Shown: positions 18,544 to 26,988 of the stretch, piece after piece
Layout: every line of letters starts with the position of its first letter
Position numbering within the stretch: position 1 is the stretch's first letter
From: Rahnella laticis
GTDB taxonomy: Bacteria > Pseudomonadota > Gammaproteobacteria > Enterobacterales > Enterobacteriaceae
Direction of reading: 5' to 3'
Assembly: GCF_015644585.1 (NCBI RefSeq)
Contig: NZ_JADOBI010000011.1
Coordinates: 62,001 to 126,000 of the forward strand
DNA length: 64,000 nt
Translations under genes and position numbers: made by a program
Notes under the pieces: generated by a model
Database searches by the model: none
The model's input: the letters and a program-made list of their open reading frames with translations, nothing else
What the model was told of the DNA's origin: nothing

Positions 18544-19887
18544 TCAGGCCGTCGCAGCGCGTTTTTGCTGCTGCGCAATAGCATCAATCTGCGCCTGTTC
18601 TGCGCGGCGCGAAGCCACTTTGACGAACGGCAGATAAATCAGCACTGCCACCACGATGCAGCCAATTTGGGTAATCACCGCGCCCATCGAACCGGCGGTC
18701 GACAGCCAGGCGTTGATGATCGGCGGCGTGGTCCACGGCACCATCACCACGGCACGTCCGGCAAAACCCAGGCTGGTCGCGAAATACCCGATAGTGCCGG
18801 TGATGAGCGGCGTGATGATGAACGGGATCGCAAGAATCGGATTGAGCATGATCGGCATGCCGAAAATCACCGGTTCATTGATGTTGAAAAAGCCCGGCCC
18901 CATGGATAATTTGGCGATTTCGCGCATTTCTTTGCGGCGCGTTCCCAGCATGACCGCCAGCAAAAGCCCGATAGTGCAGCCGGAACCGCCGATGCTCATG
19001 TACACATCCCAGAACGGCATGGTGATGATGTTCGGCACTTCATGTCCCTGCTCGAACGCCGTCATATTCACCATGATCGCGCCCAGCAGCAGCGGCTCAC
19101 GGATGGGTTTGATCATCTGATTGCCGTGAATACCAATGACCCAGAACAGTTGCGCGACAAACATCAGCAGCAGAATGCCCGGCAGGCTTTGCATCACCGA
19201 TTCCAGCGGACGCTGGATCACCTGATACACCGCGTCGTACAAATACATGCCGGTCACGCGATGGAAAACGAAGCCGAATGTGGCGACGATAACCACGGTA
19301 ATGATCGCGGGGATCAGTGCGGAGAACGATGCAGAAACGTTCGGCGGCACACTTTCCGGCATTTTAATGCGCAGGCCGTTTACCTTTTCCAGGCGGGAAT
19401 ATATTTCCACCGAGAGAATGGCAATAAACATGCCGAGGAACAGGCTTTTGGTGTCGGAGAATTGTTTCGCCAGCACGTCTTTCACTTCCTGCATCTGGCC
19501 GTTGACCATCATATCGACGGTCGTCGGCGTGACGGCAATAAAACAAATCACCGCCAGCAGGCCGGGAAATAACGAACGCGAGCCGTTAATTTTGCCCAGT
19601 TCAATACCAATTAAAAATACCGCGCCGATAGTCAGGAAACTCAGCGTGGCGTAGTTAATACTGCTCATAATCGGTTTGAGCGTCGCCAGCCAGGAGAACA
19701 TTTCAAAGTGGGCTAATCCGTTTTTCGGATCCATCACCATATTTGAAATTAAAACTGAGAATGCCCCCACGATAATGACCGGCATTAACGTGATAAAAGA
19801 AGCCTTAATAGCCATGATGTATCTGAGGCTATTAAAAGTATTCGCGAATCCCCCGAGAGAATCGATAAAACGGTCTTTCAGTGACAT
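18544..19887 (-). CDS. PTS lactose/cellobiose-type IIC permease
   Basis: Inner-membrane sugar permease, 447 aa, with about ten hydrophobic segments. It begins MSLKDRFIDSLGGFANTFNSLRYIMAIKASFITLMPVIIVGAF and has the central NINEPVIFGMPIMLNPILAIPF motif diagnostic of ChbC/CelB-type IIC proteins. It is the first gene of the minus-strand message IIC, 6-phospho-beta-glucosidase, IIB, regulator, GNAT. Its promoter region (19888-20165) is shared with the divergent IIA gene and contains two operator-like palindromes. Confidence 0.93.
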   Translation of the reverse strand: MSLKDRFIDSLGGFANTFNSLRYIMAIKASFITLMPVIIVGAFSVLISNMVMDPKNGLAHFEMFSWLATLKPIMSSINYATLSFLTIGAVFLIGIELGKINGSRSLFPGLLAVICFIAVTPTTVDMMVNGQMQEVKDVLAKQFSDTKSLFLGMFIAILSVEIYSRLEKVNGLRIKMPESVPPNVSASFSALIPAIITVVIVATFGFVFHRVTGMYLYDAVYQVIQRPLESVMQSLPGILLLMFVAQLFWVIGIHGNQMIKPIREPLLLGAIMVNMTAFEQGHEVPNIITMPFWDVYMSIGGSGCTIGLLLAVMLGTRRKEMREIAKLSMGPGFFNINEPVIFGMPIMLNPILAIPFIITPLITGTIGYFATSLGFAGRAVVMVPWTTPPIINAWLSTAGSMGAVITQIGCIVVAVLIYLPFVKVASRRAEQAQIDAIAQQQKRAATA

Positions 19888-20104
19888 GACACCACCTCTT
19901 TTAATATTGTGTTTTGCTTTACAGGTGTTTGTTTCGCATTGACCTTTTGACGTATCAGAGGATAAAGGTTGAGTGCGAATATAAAGTCAGATTCCGGTTC
20001 TGAGAGAAATTCCGTCCATCTTTTTGGTGATTGTTGTCTTAATGTGGCATGCCAAAAAATAGCGGAATACGAATTAATTTCTGTGACAGCGTTCTCACAT
20101 GTGA

Positions 20105-20122
20105 ATATTGGAATTCCAATAT
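20105..20122. promoter_or_regulatory. 18-bp perfect palindrome, candidate operator 1
   Basis: ATATTGGAATTCCAATAT is a perfect palindrome in the IIC/IIA intergenic region. Its core TTGGAATTCCAA differs from the UxuR/ExuR-type core TTGGTATACCAA at only the two inner symmetric bases. Its centre lies 32 bp, about three helical turns, from the second palindrome. Confidence 0.65.
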
Positions 20123-20140
20123 GATGAATTCACCCCTTTC

Positions 20141-20150
20141 TGGTATACCA
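20141..20150. promoter_or_regulatory. TGGTATACCA palindrome, candidate GntR operator 2
   Basis: TGGTATACCA followed by ATTTT matches the UxuR/ExuR type of operator (TGGTnnACCA with AT flanks). It ends a few bases before the GGAG ribosome-binding site of the IIA gene, so a bound repressor would block transcription into it. Confidence 0.7.
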
Positions 20151-20165
20151 ATTTTGGAGATGTCG

Positions 20166-20486
20166 ATGGAATTCGATCTGGAACAAACGGTAATGGAGTT
20201 ATTGATCAACGCCGGGGAAGCGCGTTCTAACGCGATGATGGCGATTCAGCACGCCCGCAAAAAGGAATGGGAGCAGGCCGATGCCATGCTGAAAGCTTCA
20301 GACGATGCGGCGCGCGTCGCGCACAAAGTGCAGACGCAGCTGATCGGGCTGGATGAAGGCGTGGGGAAAATACCGGTCAATCTGATTATGGTGCATTCGC
20401 AGGATCATCTGATGACCGCCATGCTGTGCCGCGAACTGGCCGAAGAAATCGTGTTACTGCGCAAAGAGATGTTTGAGAAGGCGTGA
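20166..20486 (+). CDS. PTS lactose/cellobiose-type IIA component
   Basis: Small helical phosphocarrier, 106 aa, that accepts phosphate from HPr and passes it to IIB. The conserved segment VNLIMVHSQDHLMTAMLCRELAEEIVLL contains His77, the expected phosphorylation site, and the Asp80/His81 metal-binding pair of the trimer core. I chose the ATG at 20166 because GGAG (20156-20159) is 6 nt upstream; the ATG at 20160 would overlap it. The gene is transcribed away from the IIC-IIB message, an unusual split, and ends next to lysA. Confidence 0.92.
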   Translation: MEFDLEQTVMELLINAGEARSNAMMAIQHARKKEWEQADAMLKASDDAARVAHKVQTQLIGLDEGVGKIPVNLIMVHSQDHLMTAMLCRELAEEIVLLRKEMFEKA

Positions 20487-20491
20487 GTCCG

Positions 20492-20519
20492 GCATCTCCC
20501 CCTTAGCAGGGGGAGATGC
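20492..20519. repeat. 11-bp GC-rich palindrome between IIA and lysA
   Basis: GCATCTCCCCC (20492-20502) pairs perfectly with GGGGGAGATGC (20509-20519) around the loop TTAGCA. It lies between the convergent IIA and lysA genes but has no T-run on either strand, so termination would be inefficient. Its core resembles the palindromes around the DUF559 gene near 46.2 kb. Confidence 0.65.
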
Positions 20520-20525
20520 TAAAAA

Positions 20526-21785
20526 TTATAACTCTAAGGCAATCAGTTCATCTACCGTCTGACGGCGGCGAATCAACCGCGGAACACCATTTTCAAACAG
20601 CACTTCCGGCAGCAGCGGACGGGTGTTGTAGTTGGAAGACATCGATGCACCGTATGCGCCGGTATCGTGGAACACAAGATAATCGCCGATCTGCACCGGT
20701 GGCAGCGGGAAGGTTTCAACGCCGCCGCCTGCCTGCTGGGTAAATACGTCGCCGGATTCACACAAAGGCCCGGCAATCACGGATTCCGTCAGCGGCTGAC
20801 CGCTGAGGTCGCGGTTATCTGCCGGTAACAGTGAAATATGGTGATAACTGCCGTACATCGCCGGACGCATCAGATCGTTAAACCCGGCGTCGCACAACAC
20901 GAAATGGCGGCTGCCCATGTTTTTCGCCGCGCGGATTTGCGCCACCAGCACGCCGGATTCCGCCACCAGGAAACGCCCCGGTTCGATTTCCAGTTTCACT
21001 TCATGCCCGAGGTGTGCCGCAATCTGCTCACGCGCACGGTTCCACAGACCAAAATAGTGGCCGGTATCGATAGATTCTTCGTCAAAATGATACGGAATCG
21101 ACAACCCGCCGCCAGCTGAAATCGCTTCAATATCTTGTCCGGTTTCAATGACCTGGCGAACCATCGCATCACAAACCTGCTCAAGATGGCCGTAATCCAC
21201 GCCCGAACCAATGTGCATATGAATACCCACCAGTTTCAGGCCGTAACGGGCAATTTCAGCCAGCGCCTGCGGTAAATCGGCATGCCAGATCCCGTGTTTG
21301 CTGTTCTCACCGCCGGTATTGGTTTTCTGGCTGTGACCGTGGCCGAAGCCCGGATTCACGCGCAGCCATACCGGATGCCCGGCTTTGTGCTGACCAATCT
21401 GGCTGAGCATATCAATGGAACCGGCGTTCACCGGAATATCCAGCGCCGTTACGCGTTCCAGCGTCGGCTGATCCAGCACATCGGCGGTGAACACGATTTC
21501 ACTGTTTTCACGCCCCGGAATAAAACCGGCCACCAGCGCACGTTCTATTTCGCCCAGCGATACCGAATCCACCTTCACGCCCTGCTCACGCATCAGGCGA
21601 AGAATATGAATATTCGAACAGGCTTTTTGCGCAAAGCGGATCACATCAAATTCACGTAACTGTGCAATACGTTGCTTAATGATTTCAGCGTCATACGCCC
21701 AGACCGGGCAACCAAATTGTTGCACAAGCGCCAGCAAATTCGCGGCGTTAAGTGCAGTGGACGTATCGTTCAGGGCGCGTGGCAT
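20526..21785 (-). CDS. lysA: Diaminopimelate decarboxylase
   Basis: PLP enzyme catalysing the last step of lysine synthesis, meso-diaminopimelate to L-lysine. The 419-aa protein has the PLP Lys54 in FAQKACSNIHILRLMREQGVKVDSVSLGE, HIGSGVDYGHLEQVC, the phosphate-binding SAGGGLSIPY, EPGRFLV, and the second-subunit active-site motif CESGDVF. It is divergent from lysR with 135 nt between, the arrangement known from E. coli, where LysR activates lysA in the absence of lysine. Confidence 0.97.
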   Translation of the reverse strand: MPRALNDTSTALNAANLLALVQQFGCPVWAYDAEIIKQRIAQLREFDVIRFAQKACSNIHILRLMREQGVKVDSVSLGEIERALVAGFIPGRENSEIVFTADVLDQPTLERVTALDIPVNAGSIDMLSQIGQHKAGHPVWLRVNPGFGHGHSQKTNTGGENSKHGIWHADLPQALAEIARYGLKLVGIHMHIGSGVDYGHLEQVCDAMVRQVIETGQDIEAISAGGGLSIPYHFDEESIDTGHYFGLWNRAREQIAAHLGHEVKLEIEPGRFLVAESGVLVAQIRAAKNMGSRHFVLCDAGFNDLMRPAMYGSYHHISLLPADNRDLSGQPLTESVIAGPLCESGDVFTQQAGGGVETFPLPPVQIGDYLVFHDTGAYGASMSSNYNTRPLLPEVLFENGVPRLIRRRQTVDELIALEL

Positions 21786-21920
21786 AAGATTTTCCGTCAG
21801 ATGAAGGCTGTCATATTTCGTTCAGTATGACGGCTGATGAAGCGCCGATAAAATATCTATTTCAGGCTAGTCTATTCATTTATGATATGGCTAAATACCT
21901 TGCCGGAATGCAATAAACTC
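21786..21920. promoter_or_regulatory. lysA/lysR divergent control region
   Basis: The 135-nt gap between divergent lysA and lysR must contain both promoters and the LysR binding site. I did not resolve an individual T-N11-A box with confidence. Confidence 0.5.
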
Positions 21921-22850
21921 ATGCCCGCTCTCTCCCTGCGCCACATCGAAATCTTTCATGCCGTGATGACCACCGGCAACCTGACCGAAGCCGCCGCACT
22001 GCTCAATACTTCACAGCCAACGGTTAGCCGCGAGCTGGCGCGCTGTGAAAAGCTGCTGGATCTCCAGTTATTTGAGCGTCTGCGCGGGCGTTTATACCCG
22101 ACGGTGCAGGGTTTGCGGCTGTTTGAAGAAGTGCAGCGATCGTATTACGGGCTGGACCGGATCATCAGCGCAGCGGAAGGGATCCGCCAGTTTGAGCAGG
22201 CGCAGTTGTCGATCGCCTGTCTGCCGGTTTTCAGCCAGTCGCTGTTACCGGCGGTCTGTAAACCGTTTCTCGACAAGTATCCTGACGTCAGTTTTAACAT
22301 CGTGCCGCAGGAATCGCCGCTGCTGGAAGAGTGGCTGTCGGCGCAGCGTCATGATCTGGGGCTGACGGAAAACACTCAGACGCCCGCCGGCACTGAACGG
22401 CAGACGCTGCTGACGCTCAACGAAGTTTGCGTGCTGCCCGCAGGCCATCCGCTGGCGGCGAAAAAGTGCCTGACACCGCAGGATTTCAGCGGCCTGAACT
22501 TTATCAGTTTGTCGGCCACCGACAGCTACCGGCAGTTACTGGATACGCTGTTCGCCGAGCAGCAGGTTACCCGGCGGCTGGTGATGGAAACACACAGCGC
22601 CGCCTCGGTATGCAGCATGGTGCGCGAAGGTGCGGGCGTGTCGGTGGTCAATCCGCTGACGGCGCTGGATTATGCCGAACGCGACCACGGCGTGGTGATC
22701 CGCGAATTCAGCGTCGCCGTGCCGTTTACCGTCAGCCTGATCAAACCGCTGCACCGCCCCGCTTCCGCGCTGGTCACGACATTTACCGAACATTGTCATC
22801 AGCAGGCACAACGGTTCGCAGAACGCCTCGAGGTGGTCGTCGGCGGCTGA
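21921..22850 (+). CDS. lysR: LysR, activator of lysA
   Basis: LysR-type regulator, 309 aa from the ATG at 21921. That start gives MPALSLRHIEIFHAVMTTGNLTEAAALLNTSQPTVSRELARCEKLL, aligned with the E. coli LysR helix-turn-helix; the frame extends 13 codons further up without support. The effector domain keeps LSIACLPVFSQSLLPAV, VPQESPLLEEWLSAQRHDLGLTE and ETHSAASVCSMVREGAGVSVVNPLTALDYAE, all close to E. coli LysR. It activates lysA when diaminopimelate is high and lysine low. Confidence 0.96.
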   Translation: MPALSLRHIEIFHAVMTTGNLTEAAALLNTSQPTVSRELARCEKLLDLQLFERLRGRLYPTVQGLRLFEEVQRSYYGLDRIISAAEGIRQFEQAQLSIACLPVFSQSLLPAVCKPFLDKYPDVSFNIVPQESPLLEEWLSAQRHDLGLTENTQTPAGTERQTLLTLNEVCVLPAGHPLAAKKCLTPQDFSGLNFISLSATDSYRQLLDTLFAEQQVTRRLVMETHSAASVCSMVREGAGVSVVNPLTALDYAERDHGVVIREFSVAVPFTVSLIKPLHRPASALVTTFTEHCHQQAQRFAERLEVVVGG

Positions 22851-22854
22851 TCTT

Positions 22855-22873
22855 GTAAATGATAATCATTATC
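22855..22873 (+). promoter_or_regulatory. Fur box in front of the ChaN-like gene
   Basis: GTAAATGATAATCATTATC matches the 19-bp Fur consensus GATAATGATAATCATTATC at 17 positions. It lies 45 nt before the ChaN-like start, so the whole iron/haem-type operon is likely induced by iron limitation. Confidence 0.88.
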
Positions 22874-22917
22874 CATAACATGCGGGCACTGTCCCGCTAT
22901 GGAAAATGAGGATCACA

Positions 22918-23772
22918 ATGAAAAAGCTGTTACTTCTGGCCACACTTGCACTGACCTCCTGCTCGACCGCACCGCACAATACCGCCGTTCCCGCTACCGC
23001 GCCTTCAGGCCAGATTCAGGATTTACGCACCGGAAAAACGCTGACGCCGGATCAGCTGCTCCGCCAGCTTGCCGCCGCACCAAGGGTCATCGTCGGCGAA
23101 AAACATGACAACCCCGCGCATCATCAGATTGAAAACTGGCTGGTTCAGCGCCTGCCGGAGATCCGCCCGCAAGGCAGCGTGCTGATGGAAATGCTGACGC
23201 CGGATCAGCAGCCGAAAGTCGATCAGGTAAAAGCCTGGCTGCAAACCGGCGCGGAAGCGCGGCCTGCCCGGGTTACAGAGCTGATTAACTGGCAGAAAAG
23301 CTGGGACTGGTCGATGTACAGCGATGTGGTGATGACCGCGATGAAAGCGCCATATCCGCTGCTTTCCGCCAATCTGAATCGCAGTGAAATCATGGCATTT
23401 TACGAAAAACCCGTCTTCCCGGCGGGCGTTCACGCGGCAGATCCGCATGTTCGTGATGCCATCAGCGACACCATCCGCACTTCTCATCAGCAAAATATCG
23501 ATGCAAAGCAGTTACACGCGATGCTCGCCATTCAGCAACAACGCGACCGCCGCATGGCTGAGCGTCTGCTGGCCGCGCCTGCGCCCGCATTGCTGATTGC
23601 CGGGGGCTATCACGCTGGAAAAAGTATCGGCGTGCCGGTGCATATTCAGGATCTGGATCCTCAGGCGTCTGTCGCCGTTCTGATACTGGCCGAAAAAGGC
23701 GTGGTGATTGATAAATCACAGGCCGATTTTGTCTGGACGACGGCAGCCGCGGCGGCGAAATCTGCGCCCTGA
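22918..23772 (+). CDS. ChaN-family lipoprotein
   Basis: A 284-aa lipoprotein from the ATG at 22918 (GAGGA upstream), with signal MKKLLLLATLALTSC and lipidated Cys15. The body is the ChaN/DUF399 fold: VGEKHDNPAHHQIENWLVQRLPE near the N-terminus and LLIAGGYHAGKSIGVPVHIQDL near the C-terminus. The family member from Campylobacter jejuni binds haem and is linked to iron uptake; biochemical function is otherwise unclear. Here it opens a Fur-box operon with TonB-like, peptidase and receptor genes, which supports a role in haem or iron acquisition at the envelope. Confidence 0.87.
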   Translation: MKKLLLLATLALTSCSTAPHNTAVPATAPSGQIQDLRTGKTLTPDQLLRQLAAAPRVIVGEKHDNPAHHQIENWLVQRLPEIRPQGSVLMEMLTPDQQPKVDQVKAWLQTGAEARPARVTELINWQKSWDWSMYSDVVMTAMKAPYPLLSANLNRSEIMAFYEKPVFPAGVHAADPHVRDAISDTIRTSHQQNIDAKQLHAMLAIQQQRDRRMAERLLAAPAPALLIAGGYHAGKSIGVPVHIQDLDPQASVAVLILAEKGVVIDKSQADFVWTTAAAAAKSAP

Positions 23773-23843
23773 TAACCATTAAATCATTGTGTCTACTGAA
23801 ATTAAATTGTGGAGGAATCGAAAGTTTCTTGTTAAGACCCATT

Positions 23844-23891
23844 ACAAATGATTACTATTATCAAATAATATTGAATCTCATTATCATTTTA
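23844..23891 (+). promoter_or_regulatory. Possible second Fur-binding stretch before the TonB-like gene
   Basis: Two weaker Fur-like sequences follow each other: ACAAATGATTACTATTATC (23844-23862, about 13 of 19 consensus positions) and a run with CTCATTATCATTTTA ending at 23891. They lie just upstream of the TonB-like start at 23901 and could drive an internal iron-regulated promoter. Confidence 0.55.
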
Positions 23892-23900
23892 ATGGACTAA

Positions 23901-24731
23901 ATGACGACTTACTCTCCTTCCGGATCTCCGGCTGCTGCGGCGTTTATCTTCCGTCCTCAGCGCCGGAGCCTCGGGCTTCTCTTATCAGTGACGATTCACG
24001 TCGCGCTGGCCGCATTTTTCCTGTGGTCCGCGCCCGTACCGTCACCTGTCGAGCTGCCGCCGCCCGCCGTCATGCTGACGTTCTCCGCTGATATCGAAAA
24101 TAACCAACTGACTAAACCGCTGCCGGTAGGCATTGTGCAGGCGGTGGATTCGGCTGCGTCCAGCCAGCAGGAAGCCGTGCAGCAGCAACAAAAAAACATC
24201 ACGCCGCCGGTCGATGAAAGCGCGGAAATCAAACTGGTTCAGCAGCATAAGAAACCGAAAGAACAGCAAAAGCGCCCGAAACCGGTACAGAAAACACAGG
24301 AGCGCTCGCAGGATCAAACCCGCGCTTCCGCTGCCAGTGCCGCCGCGCCACCGGCAACCGCAAGCCTTTCCGACAAAATCGCCGCACCGATGAACAGCGA
24401 TTCCACGCAGTCCGCCAGCGCGAAAGTGACATGGGAAACCCGGGTGAAGGTGCAGCTTAACCGCCTGAAAAAATATCCGCAGGATGCGATTGCGCGCCAC
24501 CGGACGGGCGTCGCGCAGGTGGCGTTTGTCGTGGATGCGCGGGGAGAAATTATCAGCAGCCGCCTGCTGAAATCTTCCGGCACGATGTCGATGGATCGCG
24601 AAGCGCTGGCTGTTTTGCAACGCGCCAGCCCGCTGCCGCCACCGCCGGGCGATATGCTGAAAGCCGGACAAGTGCCGGTCAGTATGCCGCTGGAATTCAC
24701 GCTCAGCGACGGCGGCAGCCGGAAGTCGTAA
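23901..24731 (+). CDS. TonB/HasB-like energy transducer
   Basis: A 276-aa TonB-family protein that couples the proton-motive force (through ExbB-ExbD) to an outer-membrane receptor. A single N-terminal membrane segment with the S29-x3-H33 pattern of TonB is followed by a Gln/Lys/Pro-rich periplasmic spacer (about residues 90-145) and the C-terminal domain VKVQLNRLKKYPQDAIARHRTGVAQVAFVVDARGEIISSRLLKSSGTMSMDREALAVLQRASPLPPPP. It is next to a dedicated receptor, as is HasB in Serratia haem uptake, so it is probably a receptor-specific paralogue. No exbB/exbD is in the window. Confidence 0.88.
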   Translation: MTTYSPSGSPAAAAFIFRPQRRSLGLLLSVTIHVALAAFFLWSAPVPSPVELPPPAVMLTFSADIENNQLTKPLPVGIVQAVDSAASSQQEAVQQQQKNITPPVDESAEIKLVQQHKKPKEQQKRPKPVQKTQERSQDQTRASAASAAAPPATASLSDKIAAPMNSDSTQSASAKVTWETRVKVQLNRLKKYPQDAIARHRTGVAQVAFVVDARGEIISSRLLKSSGTMSMDREALAVLQRASPLPPPPGDMLKAGQVPVSMPLEFTLSDGGSRKS

Positions 24732-24804
24732 AACCAAACGGTTAATACCTTTATTCCTGAGTTTTTCAGGGAATATTTATTGTTTTCAATATCATCGGGC
24801 CACT

Positions 24805-26931
24805 ATGACTTTTTCACGTTTTATTACGCTGTTACTGGCGGGAACTCTCTTTTTCTGCGCGACGGCAACCGCTGAATTCCAGCCGCCGGTCGCTGAAAAA
24901 CATCCGCATATTTTGAGCAGTGCAACCGAGCGCCGGACGGACAATTATTACTGGCTGCGCGACGATTCCCGGCAGGATCCTAAGGTCCTGAATTATCTGC
25001 GTGCGGAGAACCAGTACAGCGCGCAGGTAATGTCGCGCTGGTCAGATTTGACCAACACGCTGTATCAGGAAATGCGCCTGCGTCAGGGCGAACACACCGA
25101 ATCCGTGCCCTACGAATTACGCGGTTATCGCTATCAGCAACGCTATTTACCGGGCCAGGATTACGCACAATATCTGCGTCAACCGGTTGGCGGAAATACC
25201 GTCTGGCAGACGCTGGCCGATGCCAGCCAGCGTGCGGCGGGCAAAAAGTTTTATCAGTTTGGCGGGCTGGAAATCAGTCAGGATAATCAGCAAATGGCTA
25301 TTGCCGAAGATACGCAGGGGCGTCGCCAGTTTGCCGTCAGCCTGCGCAATCTCAACACCGGCCGCTGGCAAAACGACGTACTGCACAATACCTCGGGAAG
25401 TATGGCGTGGTCCGCCGACGGAAATTATCTGTTTTACATCCGTAATCACCCGCAAACGCTGATGCCGTATCAGGTTTATCGCCACAAAATCGGCACACCG
25501 GTGGCGCAGGACGCGCGGGTTTACGAAGAGAAAGATGGCGGATTTTACCTCGGCCTTTCCCGTTCGGCGTCCGGTGAGTTCCTGATTATTCTCAGCAGCG
25601 GCAGTACGTCGTCTGAAGTTCATCTGATCCCGGCCGCCAGTCCGCTGGCGGTTCCGCAGCGCTTCACGCCACGTCGTGCGGGCGTTGAATATTATCTGGA
25701 TCATTACCGCGGCCAGTTTTACATCCGCTCCAACCTGTACAGCCCGCATTTCGGTCTGTATCAGACAACTGACATCGCAGGTCAGTGGCAAACGCTGATC
25801 GCGCCAGACGATAACCGTGACCTGGAAAACTTCGCGCTGTTCCGCCGCCATCTGGTGTTGCAGGTTCGCAGCCAGGGACGCGTGCAGCTGGAACAGATTG
25901 GCCGGGAAGATCACAAAACGCGAACCGTGCCGTTCGATGAAGAAAGTTACATGGCGTGGCTGGGTTCCAACCCCAGCCCGGAAACCGACAAACTGCGTTA
26001 CGGCTATTCCTCGATGACCACGCCAACCACGATTTATGAATGGGACATGGCGACCGGTACCCGCACGCTGTTGCAGCAAAAGCCGGTCGAAGGCGTGGAT
26101 CCGGCCAATTATGCCAGTCAGCGGCTGATGATTACCGCACGCGACGGCGTGCAGGTGCCGGTTTCGCTGGTGTACCGCAAATCGCTGTTTAAGAAAGGCC
26201 GGAATCCGCTGCTGGCGTACGGCTACGGCGCGTACGGCATGAGCATGGATCCGGCGTTCAGCGCCAGCCGCATCAGTTTGCTGGATCGCGGTTTTGTGTT
26301 TGCGCTGATCCACGTTCGCGGCGGCGGCGAGCTGGGTCAGCAGTGGTATCAGCAAGGGAAACTCGACAAAAAACCGAATACCTTCAATGACTTTATTGAT
26401 GCCACGCAGGCGATGGCGGAGAAAGGTTTCGGCCAGCCGGGGCATTTATACGCTCAGGGCGGCAGCGCGGGCGGCCTGCTGGTGGGCGCTGTCATCAATC
26501 AGGCACCGGCGCTGTTTCACGCGGTCGTGGCGCAGGTGCCTTTCGTTGATGTGCTGACCACCATGTCTGATCCGACGTTACCGCTCACCGAAGGCGAGTA
26601 CGAAGAGTGGGGAAATCCGGCGCAGCCCGCCGCCTATCGGACCATCAAATCCTACAGCCCTTACGACAATGTGCGACCAGCCGCTTACCCGAATCTGTTT
26701 GTGACGGCCGGATTGTACGACTCACAAGTGCCCTACTGGGAACCGGCGAAATGGGTCGCCAGATTACGCGCCATGAATCAGGGGAATTCCCTGATCTTAC
26801 TGTCCACCGAAATGGCCGCTGGGCACGGCGGGAAATCAGGCCGCCTGAACCGCCTGAAAAATACCGCGCAGGAATACAGTTTCATCCTTGAGATGGACAA
26901 AAATAATAATAATCGCAGTCCCCGTTTTTAA
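24805..26931 (+). CDS. Exported S9A-family oligopeptidase (protease II-like)
   Basis: A 708-aa serine oligopeptidase with a beta-propeller N-terminal part and alpha/beta-hydrolase C-terminal part. The catalytic triad is visible: Ser554 in GGSAGG, Asp639 in GLYDSQVPYWEPAKW and His674 in AGHGGKSGR. Unlike cytosolic PtrB it begins with a hydrophobic export signal (MTFSRFITLLLAGTLFFCATATA), so it should work in the periplasm on peptides that fit the propeller cavity. It lies between the TonB-like gene (74 nt) and the receptor gene (57 nt) on one strand. A role in processing an imported peptide or haem-protein fragment is inferred only. Confidence 0.9.
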   Translation: MTFSRFITLLLAGTLFFCATATAEFQPPVAEKHPHILSSATERRTDNYYWLRDDSRQDPKVLNYLRAENQYSAQVMSRWSDLTNTLYQEMRLRQGEHTESVPYELRGYRYQQRYLPGQDYAQYLRQPVGGNTVWQTLADASQRAAGKKFYQFGGLEISQDNQQMAIAEDTQGRRQFAVSLRNLNTGRWQNDVLHNTSGSMAWSADGNYLFYIRNHPQTLMPYQVYRHKIGTPVAQDARVYEEKDGGFYLGLSRSASGEFLIILSSGSTSSEVHLIPAASPLAVPQRFTPRRAGVEYYLDHYRGQFYIRSNLYSPHFGLYQTTDIAGQWQTLIAPDDNRDLENFALFRRHLVLQVRSQGRVQLEQIGREDHKTRTVPFDEESYMAWLGSNPSPETDKLRYGYSSMTTPTTIYEWDMATGTRTLLQQKPVEGVDPANYASQRLMITARDGVQVPVSLVYRKSLFKKGRNPLLAYGYGAYGMSMDPAFSASRISLLDRGFVFALIHVRGGGELGQQWYQQGKLDKKPNTFNDFIDATQAMAEKGFGQPGHLYAQGGSAGGLLVGAVINQAPALFHAVVAQVPFVDVLTTMSDPTLPLTEGEYEEWGNPAQPAAYRTIKSYSPYDNVRPAAYPNLFVTAGLYDSQVPYWEPAKWVARLRAMNQGNSLILLSTEMAAGHGGKSGRLNRLKNTAQEYSFILEMDKNNNNRSPRF

Positions 26932-26988
26932 TTTACGGAACGCAATGCAGGGCAATAACAATTAGAAAATATCGCTCCTCGAGGGAAT

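Noticed and set aside
25147-26445. 432-aa reading frame antisense to the S9A peptidase gene
   Set aside because: Shadow of a gene whose catalytic triad is fully visible on the plus strand.
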